A stretch of 64,000 nucleotides of DNA from Nemophila menziesii (lineage: Eukaryota; Streptophyta; Magnoliopsida; Boraginales; Hydrophyllaceae). The notes under the pieces are model-generated. The model did not search any database. It had not been told where the DNA came from and saw nothing but the letters and a program-made list of their open reading frames with translations. The translations under genes were made by a program, and so were the position numbers. The stretch spans positions 35,117,733 to 35,181,732 of the forward strand of contig JARWIR010000002.1 in assembly GCA_029959085.1 (NCBI GenBank). Direction: 5' to 3'. Positions 46,996 through 57,770 of this stretch are shown here, one piece after another. The first letter of the stretch is position 1. Each line of letters opens with the position of its first letter.

Positions 46996-48279
46996 TTAGG
47001 GACGCGGCTGATACGCATATGTAGGATTGGCGGCCCCATTAGGATTTGAGTATTGAAACCCAGGATGGTTTCTGTTAGGCTGATATCCATTACCACTTGA
47101 ATTAAAATTCCCTCTGTTGGACACAAACATCACAGGCTCTTGGTTATTCGGACAACTTTCCTCATCATGATCATCTACCCTGCAATTCGAACACATATAA
47201 ACCTCTTGAGCGGCTTCCACAACTACCTTCTTACCCGAAAATCCCTCTTTTACAGCTAATGTAAGCTGTTTCAATTGTTGCTCTATAGTATTCTGAATCT
47301 TGTTCTCAAGCGTAGCAAATTTTTCTTCCATGTTGACATTACTCACGCCTTTAACTGGTGTTCTTACTGAAGTCCACCCAACTTCATTCTTGACTGTTCT
47401 TTCCAAAATGACTTTAGCATGAACGGGTTGAACTTGAAGAAAACCTGCACCACATAACAAATCCAACTTCTCTCTCGAAGTTCCATCAAGGCCTTTGTAA
47501 AATATTTTCATTTGTTGTTGTTCTGTAAAGCCATGATCGGGAACCCTTCTTAAACACATCTGAAATCTTGTCCAACTCTTACCCAAAGTTTCATCATACT
47601 CTTGACGGAAATGTGTTAACTCAAGTTGATCATCTAACCTCATGTTACTTGGGTAAAATCTGTCAAAGAAAGCAGTTTCTAATTGGTCCCAGTTTGTTAT
47701 CTTCGTAGGATCTTGTGTATCGTGCCATTCACTCGCTCCATCAATGACAAAGAATCGAAACGCAACAAAATACAATTGTTCCCTTGAAACCCCTTGTGTG
47801 ATGTAAGAATCACATATCTGCTTAAACTTTTGAACGGATCGGATAGGATCTTCTTGTGGTCTACCACGAAAATTTCCAAAGTTTTGGAATTGAGCTAACA
47901 TACCCGAATCTGGACGAAATCTTGGAACATTAATATCTGGAGCACCTACTCCTAGAGCAGGAGCACGGAAAGGAGCTTCTGGTGGACCATTAACAAACCA
48001 CGGATCTTGATTCATCACTATCTGAACTTGATGATTAGGATTTAGTGGTTGAACTTGAGGAATAATGCCTGGAGCTAAAGGTTGGCCATTTGCATCTAGC
48101 TGGCCTTGTCCATTATTTTTTTGATTCTGAAGGTTGATATTCTCCATTCTGTTAACTAACTCTTCTACTTCTAAAGCTTCTTGTTCTCTCCTTCTCTTGT
48201 TAGCAAGCCTGATCAACGATTCTGGATTATTAAGGATCGGAGGTGTTGGCTCTAGATCCTTGAATAGCCTTCTTCGCAT
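46996..48279 (-). pseudogene. Element F gag (427 codons to first stop)
   Basis: ATG at 48277-48279, MRRRLFKDLE, about 110 bases after the primer site. The capsid-type domain spans roughly residues 140-290 (DPIRSVQKFKQICDSYI, WHDTQDPTKITNWDQL, FDRFYPSNMRLDD). The CCHC knuckle has C363, C366, H371 and C376. It ends at a TAA within RP*GNN, where G reads RPQGNN (CAA to TAA). Capsid and knuckle are complete upstream of the stop, so a truncated but structurally whole gag could still be translated from this copy. It is nearly collinear with G's gag. Confidence 0.92.
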
Positions 48280-48389
48280 ACACCAAACCTAAAAACCTGA
48301 AAAAGATAAACAAACAAAAAGCGTAAAACTGATAAAATAAAATAAATGCAACTATCACTAAAGGTAAACACCGTGGTCACACGCTACCG

Positions 48390-48407
48390 TCCCCGGCAGC
48401 GGCGCCA
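48390..48407 (-). promoter_or_regulatory. Element F primer binding site
   Basis: Minus strand TGGCGCCGCTGCCGGGGA, six bases from the LTR end. Confidence 0.85.
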
Positions 48408-48413
48408 AAAACT

Positions 48414-49979
48414 TGGTGGTCCTTTGTGTGTTCTAAAAATATGCAATAAATAATCGAACCACAACCACAAGTGTACGGTTGTCCCAAGTAATATAGTTGA
48501 TAAAACAGATTCGTTCCAAGGACGAGATGGTTGACTACAATGTTTAACAAGTAATGAATGGTTGCACTTATGAAAACAAGTAAAGAAAATATGTTTGATT
48601 GATTTTTGTATTAATGCTAAGTAAATGAAAGATAATTATTAAAATGCAAATAAATGCTAAGACGCAAGTAAAATGATTTAAAACGCAGTATGAGAAGTAG
48701 CACTTGAGAACGCAAGGGATCTTCCTAAACCTATTTCATAACCTATGCTGTTTAAGGGTTAAATTGGTCAATTACAATGGTCGGGATTCTAAATTCCTTA
48801 TACCCCTGTCAGGGTGGACTATAAGGCGATCTTAGAGTGTCACTAGTCCCGTCAGGGTAAATATGATCCAATTTTGGATGGTTAAGTTTTATTACCTCAT
48901 TGGCCCAAGAATTAGCTAAGTTCGTCAGAATCAATAGCTTCTATCCTAGATTGAATAAATGGTTCTATATCTAAACCCTCCGTCAGGATGATCCAATTGC
49001 CACTAATTGGAATAGCCTAGATACTAATACCTGTTCCTAGTTCATGACGCTAAAAACAGTAAACTTTCACAATTTATCGAAAAGGGTAAAAGACACAATC
49101 TAATTTAATTTAACAGAAACCCAAATTCAACGTATGAAATTCAATAAGATTTGGGAATTACCCATATAGCATTCTCAAGCGCTAAAATGAAATTAGCTCA
49201 TACTAATAAAAAGAAAAACTAAATTAATCGAAATGGAATTCATATTTGATTACAAAGTTAAAATTGAAAGAAACCTAATTTCCGGAGTTGGAATGACTGA
49301 GAACGGAGATATAGACCCTCTCCAGTTCTTGCAGCTTCTTCTTTCTTCCTTCTGTTGCTTCTCTCTGATGTTTAATCTTGTGGAATGTGAATTGTGTGAA
49401 AAATAGAAGTCAAGAGCTCCTTTTATAAGTGGGAAAACGGATTAGGGCTTGGACCTAAGAATAAAACACTAATTAAATGTCCAAGTCCAATTTCTAAGCC
49501 CAAAATCCCGTAACTGCTGATACAAATTCACTAAAACGGCCTTTTCCGCTTCGTTATGACTCCGATTGACTTGATTTCAGTTGCTAAAGTTCCGTAACTC
49601 GATAAGGAATGTTTTCTCTTCAAAGGTCAGTGGCTAAATCAACTCTTAAGCGCCTTTAAATCAGCAATCTTTGGCCTGGAAAACAGATTTATAGCTCTAA
49701 AAACAATTCTTTCGGGATTTATCTTCAAGTCTTGACTTCATATCACGATCTTTGACTCTCTTCTCGGATTCCATTCCTAGCTAATAATTAAAACCTACAA
49801 ACTTTTCACTAAAACACACAAGATTACGCGCAAAAGTTTAATAAATCAAAATTACTAGAAATAAAATGGAAATTCCGGATTATTGCATTTTTAACTCAAA
49901 AGTCTATTAAAATATTCAAATAAACATAAAAAATGATGTCTCCCAAGGGTCGAAAATAAGAACAATTAGGGAGACATCA
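48414..49979 (-). repeat. Element F 5' LTR
   Basis: TATA box TATAAAAG on the minus strand at 49420-49427. It starts TGATGTCTCCC with inverted GGGAGACATCA. Right target duplication CTTGG at 49980-49984. Confidence 0.95.
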
Positions 49980-51494
49980 CTTGGCTCTTGTGAATCTTTT
50001 CTTATTCGAGAGTGCCTCCATAAAGAATCGATCATAGTTTCTCCTTCCTTCCATAGCTTCGAGTAAAGGGACGTTAATTTTCACTTGTTTTAACGCCTCT
50101 ATACACTTCTGATGTTGCTCCGCGGGATAGTGGCAATATATGGGTGTTTGTCTTGCTCTACTTCTCTTTTCAATTCTTGGTTCATCAACCACTCTAGGCT
50201 TCTTAATCTCATCATGTTCAACCTCTTCAACCCAATCTTCAACAATTATCTCATCTAAGTTCCTCCGTTTTACGTTTGACTTGTTTGGTAGAACATCCCC
50301 TTTTGAGGGAGATGGTAGCGCTTCGGCGATTATCTCACCGTGTTCTTTAATCTTTTGGGCTTGAAGACTAATAGTCTTAACCTTGTCGTCAACGTATTTG
50401 ATCTTCTTCATGTTAGATTTTGTTTCTTGGGTCAATTGTAGGAGTTGACTTTGCATTTGTTCTATCATTGTAGTGAGCCACATTACATTCTTCTCTAAAA
50501 GTTGATTATGTTGTTTAAGATCTTGATTCTGTTGTTGCAGGCTTTGCACTACTGATGCATCGATCTTTGATTCAAGTCTGCTCATATTATCTTTCGAGAA
50601 GTTGATGAATTGACTAATAGTCTCTTTTAACTCAGTGATTTCTTCTTGAGGACGTGATTGAGCTTGACTTACATTATGCACATTGCCGCTCGGTGGTTGA
50701 TTAGCTTGATTTTCATAGGCTTGTTCTTGCAGGTATAAATGTTGAGGTGGCTTTGGGATGCTTTCCTTAACTGTTATAGCGTGTTGATGTATTTGATCTT
50801 GCAAGCTTGAAATCCTCGCTTCTTCGTCTTCGTTAGTGGTAGGAGTTTGTTCTTGTGGCCAACTCATGTTGTTCTCAATGATTGTTTCCATACCACTTTT
50901 TGCTTCTTTTGGATCCATAGAGACAAAATTACCACGACCCATATTATCTGCTTTCAGCCTTGACTCTCTATCGAGTCCATTATAGAACATGGATAATTGT
51001 AATTGTGGCGTGTATACATGTAGTGGACATCTTGCCAACATCTTTTGAAATATCGTACATGCTTCGCCAACACTCTCTCCGGCTTCTTGTAAGAAATTCA
51101 TAGGCTCCAATAGTTCCTTAACTCGCATACTTGTAGGATAAAATTTATCAAGGAATCTTTCTTGAAGCTTGTCCCAATTGGTTATTAGCTCGGGAGGTTG
51201 ATCATCGAACCAATCGCTTGCTTTCCCGGTCAAGAAAAATTGAAACATTAAATAATACATCTGTTCTTGCGTAACACCTTCATTAATGTAGGCATCACAG
51301 AATTGCATGAATTTCTGAACAGATCTGACCGGATCTTGATTTGTATCACCATTAAATTTCCCATAGCTCACGAATTGATTAATTAGATCAGGATCGGGTT
51401 TAAATCGAACGGCTTGAATGGTTAGGACGCGAATCCCAATGCGTTGAACTTGAAATTTACTAGGGAAACCTAGCTCTAACCGTTGATTATCCAT
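49980..51494 (-). pseudogene. Element E gag (505 codons before F), no zinc knuckle
   Basis: ATG at 51492-51494. The capsid-type domain covers about residues 50-190 (DPVRSVQKFMQFCDAYI, WFDDQPPELITNWDKLQ, FLDKFYPTSMR). In place of the CCHC knuckle seen in C, D, F and G there is a long coiled-coil-like region of about 100 residues (LQQQNQDLKQHNQLLEKN). DEIIVEDWVEEVEHDE and NVPLLEAMEG follow. Translation into F gives a stop after three bases of its LTR, but the natural frame continues at 37119 in protease. Gag would form the particle shell; without a knuckle its RNA binding is unclear. No mutation other than the F insertion is seen. Confidence 0.85.
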
Positions 51495-51598
51495 CTACAA
51501 TCCTGAGAAAGACTAAAACAAAAAGAAAGCGTAAAACTGAAAACAAATAAAAACTTCTACACTAAATAAACACAAGATAGATTTAACTTAAAGATAAA

Positions 51599-51616
51599 TT
51601 CCCGGAAGCGGCGCCA
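51599..51616 (-). promoter_or_regulatory. Element E primer binding site
   Basis: Minus strand TGGCGCCGCTTCCGGGAA. More mismatches to tRNA-Asp than the other copies. Confidence 0.75.
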
Positions 51617-51622
51617 AAAACT

Positions 51623-53205
51623 TGGTGGGACAAAGGTGTGATAAAATAATAGATAAATAAAGATAATAATAAAGAGCACACACCCTTGAGAACCACAGAA
51701 CTCACTGCAAGTATCATAGATTGTTTGCAAGTTTTAATGATAAGTTAAGTTCGTTCGCAGGGATTTAATCCGTTAGATCTACTTATGTTTAACAAGCGTG
51801 GATGAATTTAGATGTTTAGAATAAAATATAAAAAGGATGAATAATTATCTGATATGAAATAAACAAATATGAATGCAGATAAATAAATATGAATGTAAGT
51901 CTAATAGATTAGGATTAATATTATGAGTCTATTTTACTAAGTTGTTATTCTAACCTATCTCAAATTAAGCATTATATATTAACCAGGATTCTAAATTCTA
52001 CCTAGACTTTTCTAGGCTTAGGAGCAACCTCTCCACTACTAGGGATTCCTAAGTAATGATTGGTGATTAAATCAAACCTTTATGGCTATCTAGTTAGGCA
52101 AAGGATCAAAACTAGACGATTATGTGGTGTTGTCAATAACTAAGAATAATCCTAAGATTGGCCAAATCTAGGGTTGTAACAATAAGTCAAAACACATAAT
52201 AACAATATACGCCAAGCTCAATCAATTAGAATAAACAAATAGTATTTATGAATTCAAAGACAAAATAATAACCCAACAATTGAAAGTAAAACTTACAGAA
52301 TAAAAGTTTAGAAATATGGGTAAGCATAAATCTATAGCTAATTACCCTATATATAGAGAAGGTGAGATGTAGAAAGGAGTTTGTCACTCTCCAACTTCTT
52401 CTTCTTGTCTTCCTCTATAGGTCAGCTTGCTTCTTGAATGAATAGCTTGATTATAAGGATGAATAATTAATTATAAGGACTAAGCTATTATTTAAAAGTG
52501 AGAAAATACAAGTAAGGACTAAGCCTGAGCTTGAAACTGAGCAAGGACTAAGCATAAGCTTGAAACTGAGCAAGGACTAAGCCTAAGCTTGAAACTGAGA
52601 AAGGACATGTTTACAATGATAAGAGGGTGTATTTATAGGTGTCTTGGAAGCCCTAATTCTTTTTCTTGAAGGAGAAGTAAGTGGTGTACTCCAAGCCCAA
52701 CTCTAATTCGTATGGAAATAAAGATAATTACTGCTGACTTGTTTTAATCATATCTTCTTCTTTATTGGTCGGTTTCTAGCCCATAAGAAACCAAAAGAAT
52801 CCTCACAGAATTATCTACATCCCTATGAAAGGAATATTCCAAAATAGGCTCGGTTTTGGAGTTATCACCACTTCATTAGACGTAGCTGCAGAAATTCAGA
52901 TTTAAGGTAGCTTTTCCTTTTCCATGATTTTAGCTTTTCTTTCCTTATCTCCAATTACCATGCTTATTTCTTTCCATATCTTGTAGTCTTTGTCTTGGAC
53001 TCTAATTAATCTCCATAATTATCTTTAAAGCTTCACACTAAATAAATAATTAAACCCAATATGCTCTAAAAATATTAATTTACTAAATCAAGACTCAAAA
53101 TAGGAAAGTGCACTATTTCTTAAGAAAATCGACTAGAAGACTTCCTAAATCACTAAAAATGATGTCTCATCCTAATATATATCTATCACAAATGAGGAGA
53201 CATCA
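51623..53205 (-). repeat. Element E 5' LTR (1583 bp)
   Basis: TATAAATA on the minus strand at 52630-52637. It ends at minus-strand TGATGTCTCC (53205). Right target duplication GTTAC at 53206-53210. Confidence 0.94.
52514..52606 (-). repeat. 29-bp tandem repeat in E 5' LTR
   Basis: Units start at 52514, 52543 and 52572, with a partial at 52601. The array lies just downstream of the TATA box in element orientation, so it would be at or near the start of the RNA. Confidence 0.85.
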
Positions 53206-53210
53206 GTTAC

Positions 53211-54320
53211 AATCAAAACAAAACATCAACAGTTTATTACCTTTTCTATATTTTAGGGTTACGAATTTGAGTTGGGCTAGAAGTCCAATACTTGTCTTCT
53301 ACTCCAAGAAAACGTTTTAGGGTTTCCTATACCCTATAAATACACCCTCTAATCAGTAGAAACATATCCTTGTCCAATCCTTAAACCAAGAAGAAGCTTA
53401 CAATAAGAGAAGAAAAGTTTAGAAAGAGCCAAGCATCAAAATATGTCTTCACAAGCCTTCAAAATTGTAATTGTTCTCTTATCTTTCTCTTGTATGAACT
53501 AATTTAATTTAGCTTGATATTTAGCATATGGGTATGAACCCTAGACTTTTTTTACATCTAATTTAATTTGGGATACCATTGTATTTAAATTGAATTCATG
53601 TTTTATTATCTGTTTTATGTGCTTTGCCTTATTGTATGTTTTCCTTGCTAGTGCACGAGTATATGATTACCTTAATAGTAGTTAAATGGTCACCCGGAAG
53701 GGGTGTCTAATTATTGGAACACCACATAAACGTCTAGTATGCAGTAGTAATCCTAACAAGATTTGCCTAACTAGATAACCATTAGGTTTTGATTTAATGA
53801 CCGATCATCATTAGAAGGCCAGTCTAATATAGGAACCTAGTGGCGAAGCAACACCCTAATTAAGTCCTTTTGTGATTGTGAGGTCGCCGCCCTAGTCTGC
53901 TCTCCGGGGATATGGAGGAATTTAGAATCCTGGTTATTGCAATTCTACATAATTTGCCCTTACATGATTAGAATAAACAAGGTTAGTGGGGATTACTTTC
54001 TATTTCTCGAGCTAAACACTCATACTCTTTATTTTTATTATTTAATTTTTTTTAAATTTATTTTGTTTAATTTTATATTTACAAAAACCAAACAGAAAAC
54101 TATTTAGTCTTTTATTTCCAGCGTATTATTTATTCTAGCTTTTATATTTGCACTTGATATTTGCATAAGTTCTTCCTAACTTTTATAGGCTCTGAGAAAC
54201 AAATTCTCTTATCATTAGAACTTGCATATGTCCTGTAATACTTGCAGTACTATGTTTAGACTAGGGTGTTTATTTTGCACTTATTTTACCTATTATTTTA
54301 TCACACCTTAGGCGACACCA
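53211..54320 (+). repeat. Element C 5' LTR, right part
   Basis: It continues from 15754. TATAAATA at 53335-53342. Ends GGCGACACCA. Confidence 0.93.
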
Positions 54321-54326
54321 AGTTTT

Positions 54327-54344
54327 TGGCGCCGCTGTCGGGGA
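54327..54344 (+). promoter_or_regulatory. Element C primer binding site
   Basis: TGGCGCCGCTGTCGGGGA. Two mismatches to the tRNA-Asp complement. Confidence 0.82.
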
Positions 54345-54440
54345 CTCCATAGTTAGTCCTTGTGCATTTATTTAATGTTTTTACTTTTGTTAGTTCTATT
54401 TTACGCCTTTGTTTTTAGTTTTGTCTTTACAGATTCACAG

Positions 54441-55577
54441 ATGGCAAGCCCGAGGAGACTTGATCTTCCCATCTCATTCAGAGTGCAACCTAGAGGAATC
54501 CGCACTCCAGAAATCCAAGCTACTAAATTTAGACCAGATCCAGGCATGATAGCGCAATTTGCGAGTCATGGACAATTTAGTGGTGTGGCGCAACAAGATC
54601 TTGTCCGGTATGTTCAAAAATTTATGCAAATCTGTTACTCTTATATCATCAGAGGTGTTACAAAGGAGCAGATGTATTACATTATGTTCCCATTCTTTTT
54701 TACCTGCAGTGCTAGCGATTGGTACGATTCCCAACACCCCGGTGTTATTTTAGATTGGGACAAGCTCCAAGCAAAATTCCTAGACCGATTCTATCTGGTT
54801 AGTAGACGTTTAAAAGATATGTTGGAGCTTGAAAAAATTATGCAAGAAGAAGTTAAAAGTATTGGGGAAGCATGGTTACGTTTTAATGAGCAGATAGCGA
54901 GGTGTCCATTCCATGTCTCCTCGCCGGAATATCAATTAACCATGTTCAATGGAGGACTCAATGACGAGTCCAAGGCAAAAGAAGATTTGTTAGGAGATGG
55001 AAGTTTTGTGTTATTAGATCCTAAAGAAACTAATATGATTATGGAGAGAGTTATGGATACTGAGAGAATTTGGCCGTTAGAATCAGAAAAACAAGAAGAA
55101 ACTTTTGAATCTCTAAAGTTAAATGAATTAAACCAACAACTCAAGGAATTACAAGAACAAGCAAGAACAATAGCTCAGGTAAATCTAGTACATAATTTAC
55201 CTTCATGTCCTGGTTGTGGAGCAAGAATTCATTCGTGGGAGAATTGTATGAATAATCCAGCTTTGATTTCCTTCGTATCTCATCAAAGAAACCGTTATTC
55301 TAATGGTTATTATCATCCTCAAGGAAATTACTCTAATTATCAGTCCCCACACAATCAAAATTGGTTCGGAAATCAAGAGACTTATTATCAACCTCGACCT
55401 CAATCTTACTATCCACTACAACTTATCTATCAAGAAGTGCCAATTTATACAAAAGCTTATCAAGAACCACCTCAATATCCAACGCAACAAGCTACACAAG
55501 AACAACCTTCGATTTTGGATCCTAGTATAGTTGGACTTTTGGGACTAGTCGAAGAAAACATGAAGATGAGTCATTAA
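54441..55577 (+). CDS. Element C gag (378 aa)
   Basis: I place the start at MASPRRLDLP (54441), about 100 bases after the primer site. The frame is open further upstream, but that part is the hydrophobic leader. The capsid-type domain spans roughly residues 50-200 (VRYVQKFMQICYSYI, WYDSQHPGVILDWDKLQ). The CCHC knuckle CPGCGARIHSWENC is followed by a Tyr/Gln/Pro-rich tail. It ends at TAA after KMSH; D's gag continues past this point, so the stop is probably a mutation and the original gag-protease frame ran on. D's gag is the same family without the capsid half. Codon 80 region VRYVQKF has lost the usual DPVR acid (DLVR). Confidence 0.82.
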   Translation: MASPRRLDLPISFRVQPRGIRTPEIQATKFRPDPGMIAQFASHGQFSGVAQQDLVRYVQKFMQICYSYIIRGVTKEQMYYIMFPFFFTCSASDWYDSQHPGVILDWDKLQAKFLDRFYLVSRRLKDMLELEKIMQEEVKSIGEAWLRFNEQIARCPFHVSSPEYQLTMFNGGLNDESKAKEDLLGDGSFVLLDPKETNMIMERVMDTERIWPLESEKQEETFESLKLNELNQQLKELQEQARTIAQVNLVHNLPSCPGCGARIHSWENCMNNPALISFVSHQRNRYSNGYYHPQGNYSNYQSPHNQNWFGNQETYYQPRPQSYYPLQLIYQEVPIYTKAYQEPPQYPTQQATQEQPSILDPSIVGLLGLVEENMKMSH

Positions 55578-56640
55578 AGACTTCAAACCAAATCGAAGGT
55601 AATCAAGGATCTCGAGCATGCTCTCTCATAGATGGCGAGTACATTACAGAACAGGACAAAAGGGAAACTCCCAAGTGATACTATTGCATCTGAAGATGAT
55701 ACTTGTCATGTGGTTGAATTAAAAAGTAGAAAACAATTACCTCCGCCTAGAGTAGAAGAAACAGAACCAGCCTCTATTCCAGAAAGAGTGGTTGATGAAC
55801 CAATAGAAGACATGGTTGAAGAGGTAACTGAACCAAAGAGTGTCCTAGAAAAGACACCAGAAAAGAAGAAGAGCTCAGTGGAAAACAATACACGTCCTCC
55901 TCCACCATACCCACCACGTGTCAAAAGAATAAAAATGAAAAAGAATTCAAGAAGTTCCTTAACATGGTGAGCAAGCAAAATATTAATATCCCGTTCGTAG
56001 AAGCTCTAAAAAGAATGTCGAAATATCTGAAATTTTAATGAAAGACATTCTTTCTAACAAACGAATTTTAGAAACTGGGGCGATGATTTGTTTACCTGAG
56101 GAGTGTAGTGCTATATGTCAAAGCAAGTTGCCGCCGAAGCTACAAGATCCCGAAAGTTTTACGATTTCCATAGCTATTGGATAAAGTTGGACCGGGAAAG
56201 CATTATGTGATTTAGACGCGAGTATCAATCTCATGCCAAATTCCCTGCTCGAGAAGCTCAAAATAGGAGAGGTAATACCTACTCAGTGGTATTACAGATA
56301 ACAGATCTCTCACTCTCCCAACTAGTAATTAAAATTGAACTTGTGTTAGTTAAAGCTAGTAATTTTATATTTCCTTGTGACTTTATTATTCTTAACTACG
56401 ACGCGGATAAGAATGTCTCCATCATCTCGGGTAGACCATTCTTAACCACGGGGCGTACAATAATAGATGTTGAGAATGGTGAGTTGATCATGAGAGTCCA
56501 TGATGAACAAGTGAAATTTAAGGTATTCAAAGAAATGAAGTCCCCTGGTTCCCCACGAGATTGTTCGTTCTTAAACACCCTTAAACAGGTTGCAAAGAAG
56601 AAAACCAGAAAATGTGTCGTGAAGGTTCCAAGATAACCCA
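55578..56640 (+). pseudogene. Element C gag linker and protease remnant
   Basis: After gag's stop, LPSDTIASEDDTCHVVELKS and the PPPPYPPRV linker are open at 55632-55970, then frames shift. KDILSNKRI, CLPEECSAICQSKLPPKLQD and the protease region follow. The active-site motif reads CDLDASINLMP, with D in place of the glycine of DLGAS, which should abolish activity. From 56286, VLQITDLSLS and VSIISGRPFLTTGR are open to 56636. After protease comes SEKFVGVKGKGFKYRG, shared with D, and then the post-pol block. RT, RNase H and integrase are absent. Confidence 0.75.
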
Positions 56641-56865
56641 AGAAGGAATGAAAGAAGGAGGAGTTCAGAATAAGCAAAGAAGTCGAATCAAAAAATCCTG
56701 GTCCTCCACAAAAAACACGCACACCCAAGACTACAAAGAATAGATCTGAGAAGTTCGTGGGCGTGAAAGGCAAGGGATTCAAATATCGCGGGTTAAATAT
56801 TGGTAAAATTATTCATTGTTGGGTAGGGTATGTTCATACATAATCACCGAGGTACACGTTTAACT

Positions 56866-56910
56866 CAAAGACGTTAAACAAAAGTGCTCTTGGGAGACAC
56901 GTCTTGTTTT
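56866..56910 (+). promoter_or_regulatory. Element C post-pol-type block
   Basis: GACGTTAAACAAAAGTGCTC then TTGGGAGACACGTC, nearly the same as A. Confidence 0.7.
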
Positions 56911-57059
56911 ATTTGCTTTCTAGTAAGTTTTATGTTTTTAATGTATAATTCTAAGGTAGTGTATATTATTAATGTGTTTAAAAGCTAATAGGAGAGAAAG
57001 GTAGTGTGTTACATGAGCAGGAATTGAGTTTTGGGGTCAAAAGGAAGGAAAAATTGTGC

Positions 57060-57400
57060 TAACCAGCAGCTTGGTACGATATACCGCACACCAGCTACAG
57101 TGCACCGCAGGTCCAAACCGTGGCGACGGTTTTCTACCATGGTATATTGCCGAGATACAAGACGAAAACTGTATCAAGAAATTGCGCCTACGGTTTTTTT
57201 GCAGCACGGGTCCGGTATACCGCAAGGTATGTCTGGTGTACCGCAAGGAAGAAAACCATGGCGACGGTTTTCCAATACGGTTATTTGCTGAGAAACCCCT
57301 TTAAAAACCGTAGCGACATTTTGCGCCCACGGTTTTTCCTAGTTCTTACGTCCGGTTCACCGCATGGTATGTCCAGTGCACCGCGCCTTGGCGGTTCAAG
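57060..57400 (+). repeat. Element C GC-rich palindrome island
   Basis: CGATATACCGCAC, CCGGTATACCGCA, GGTGTACCGCAAGG and GGTTCACCGCATGG recur with CCGTGGCGACGG and TGCGCCCACGGTT strings. It is more decayed than the islands of B and E. A polypurine-like GAGTTTTGGGGT precedes it at 57026-57037. Confidence 0.7.
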
Positions 57401-57485
57401 AAGAGTGAAAGAGTTCTAATTGGACTCTTACCTTATCAAAGCTAAACCTATCCTCTTCCAAACATGAATTTTTCAGACCCAAACC

Positions 57486-57493
57486 TTATAAAT
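57486..57493 (+). promoter_or_regulatory. TATA-like box upstream of element C ORF3
   Basis: TATAAATA, 285 bases before the ORF3 ATG. The flank CCTTATAAATACACC looks like the LTR promoters' CCCTATAAATAC. Confidence 0.5.
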
Positions 57494-57770
57494 ACACCTT
57501 CAAGCTTTATTAAACCTCCACACAAACACGACAACAACATCAAATCTTTCCTCCATACTCCATAAACACATCCTCCTCATCAAATCCATTACACTACACC
57601 ATAAAACACCACCAAATATAACCAAGCTATCAAGAATTCTTCCAAGAAAAATCACATAAACATTCTTCTACCATTAATAATCATTCATCCAAGCAAGAAA
57701 CTCAGGTCATACCAATGTTTCATTACTTTATCCTATCATTGGTATTGCTTGAGTTGTGGGTTATTCAAAA

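Larger units (their letters stand above)
37125..49979 (-). mobile_element. Element F: autonomous-type gypsy element, complete structure, inserted in E gag-protease
   Basis: 12,855 bp. The target duplication CTTGG is at 37120-37124 and 49980-49984. LTRs are 1566 and 1554 bp and similar. It carries a primer site, one long gag-pol frame, a palindrome array, a TATA-like box, intact ORF3, both hairpins and a polypurine tract. Gag-pol has three stops and at least two frameshifts, so the copy is now dead, but it is the best model in the window for the parent that moved the others. Confidence 0.96.
15755..53205 (-). mobile_element. Element E: non-autonomous gypsy element with gag and protease, inserted in C's 5' LTR
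   Basis: The target duplication GTTAC is at 15750-15754 and 53206-53210. The 5' LTR is 51623-53205. The 3' LTR is split by D (15755-16249 and 32367-33455). The internal region is split by F. Without inserts it is about 8.5 kb. It keeps gag, protease and the very end of integrase (GPY/F), but RT, RNase H and integrase core are missing. It has its own palindrome island, TATA-like box and both hairpins. Confidence 0.93.

Noticed and set aside
54360..54440. Upstream start for C gag giving a hydrophobic N-terminus
   Set aside because: The 27 extra residues are encoded by T-rich leader sequence between primer site and gag, and have no match in the other gags. MASPRR at 54441 fits better.
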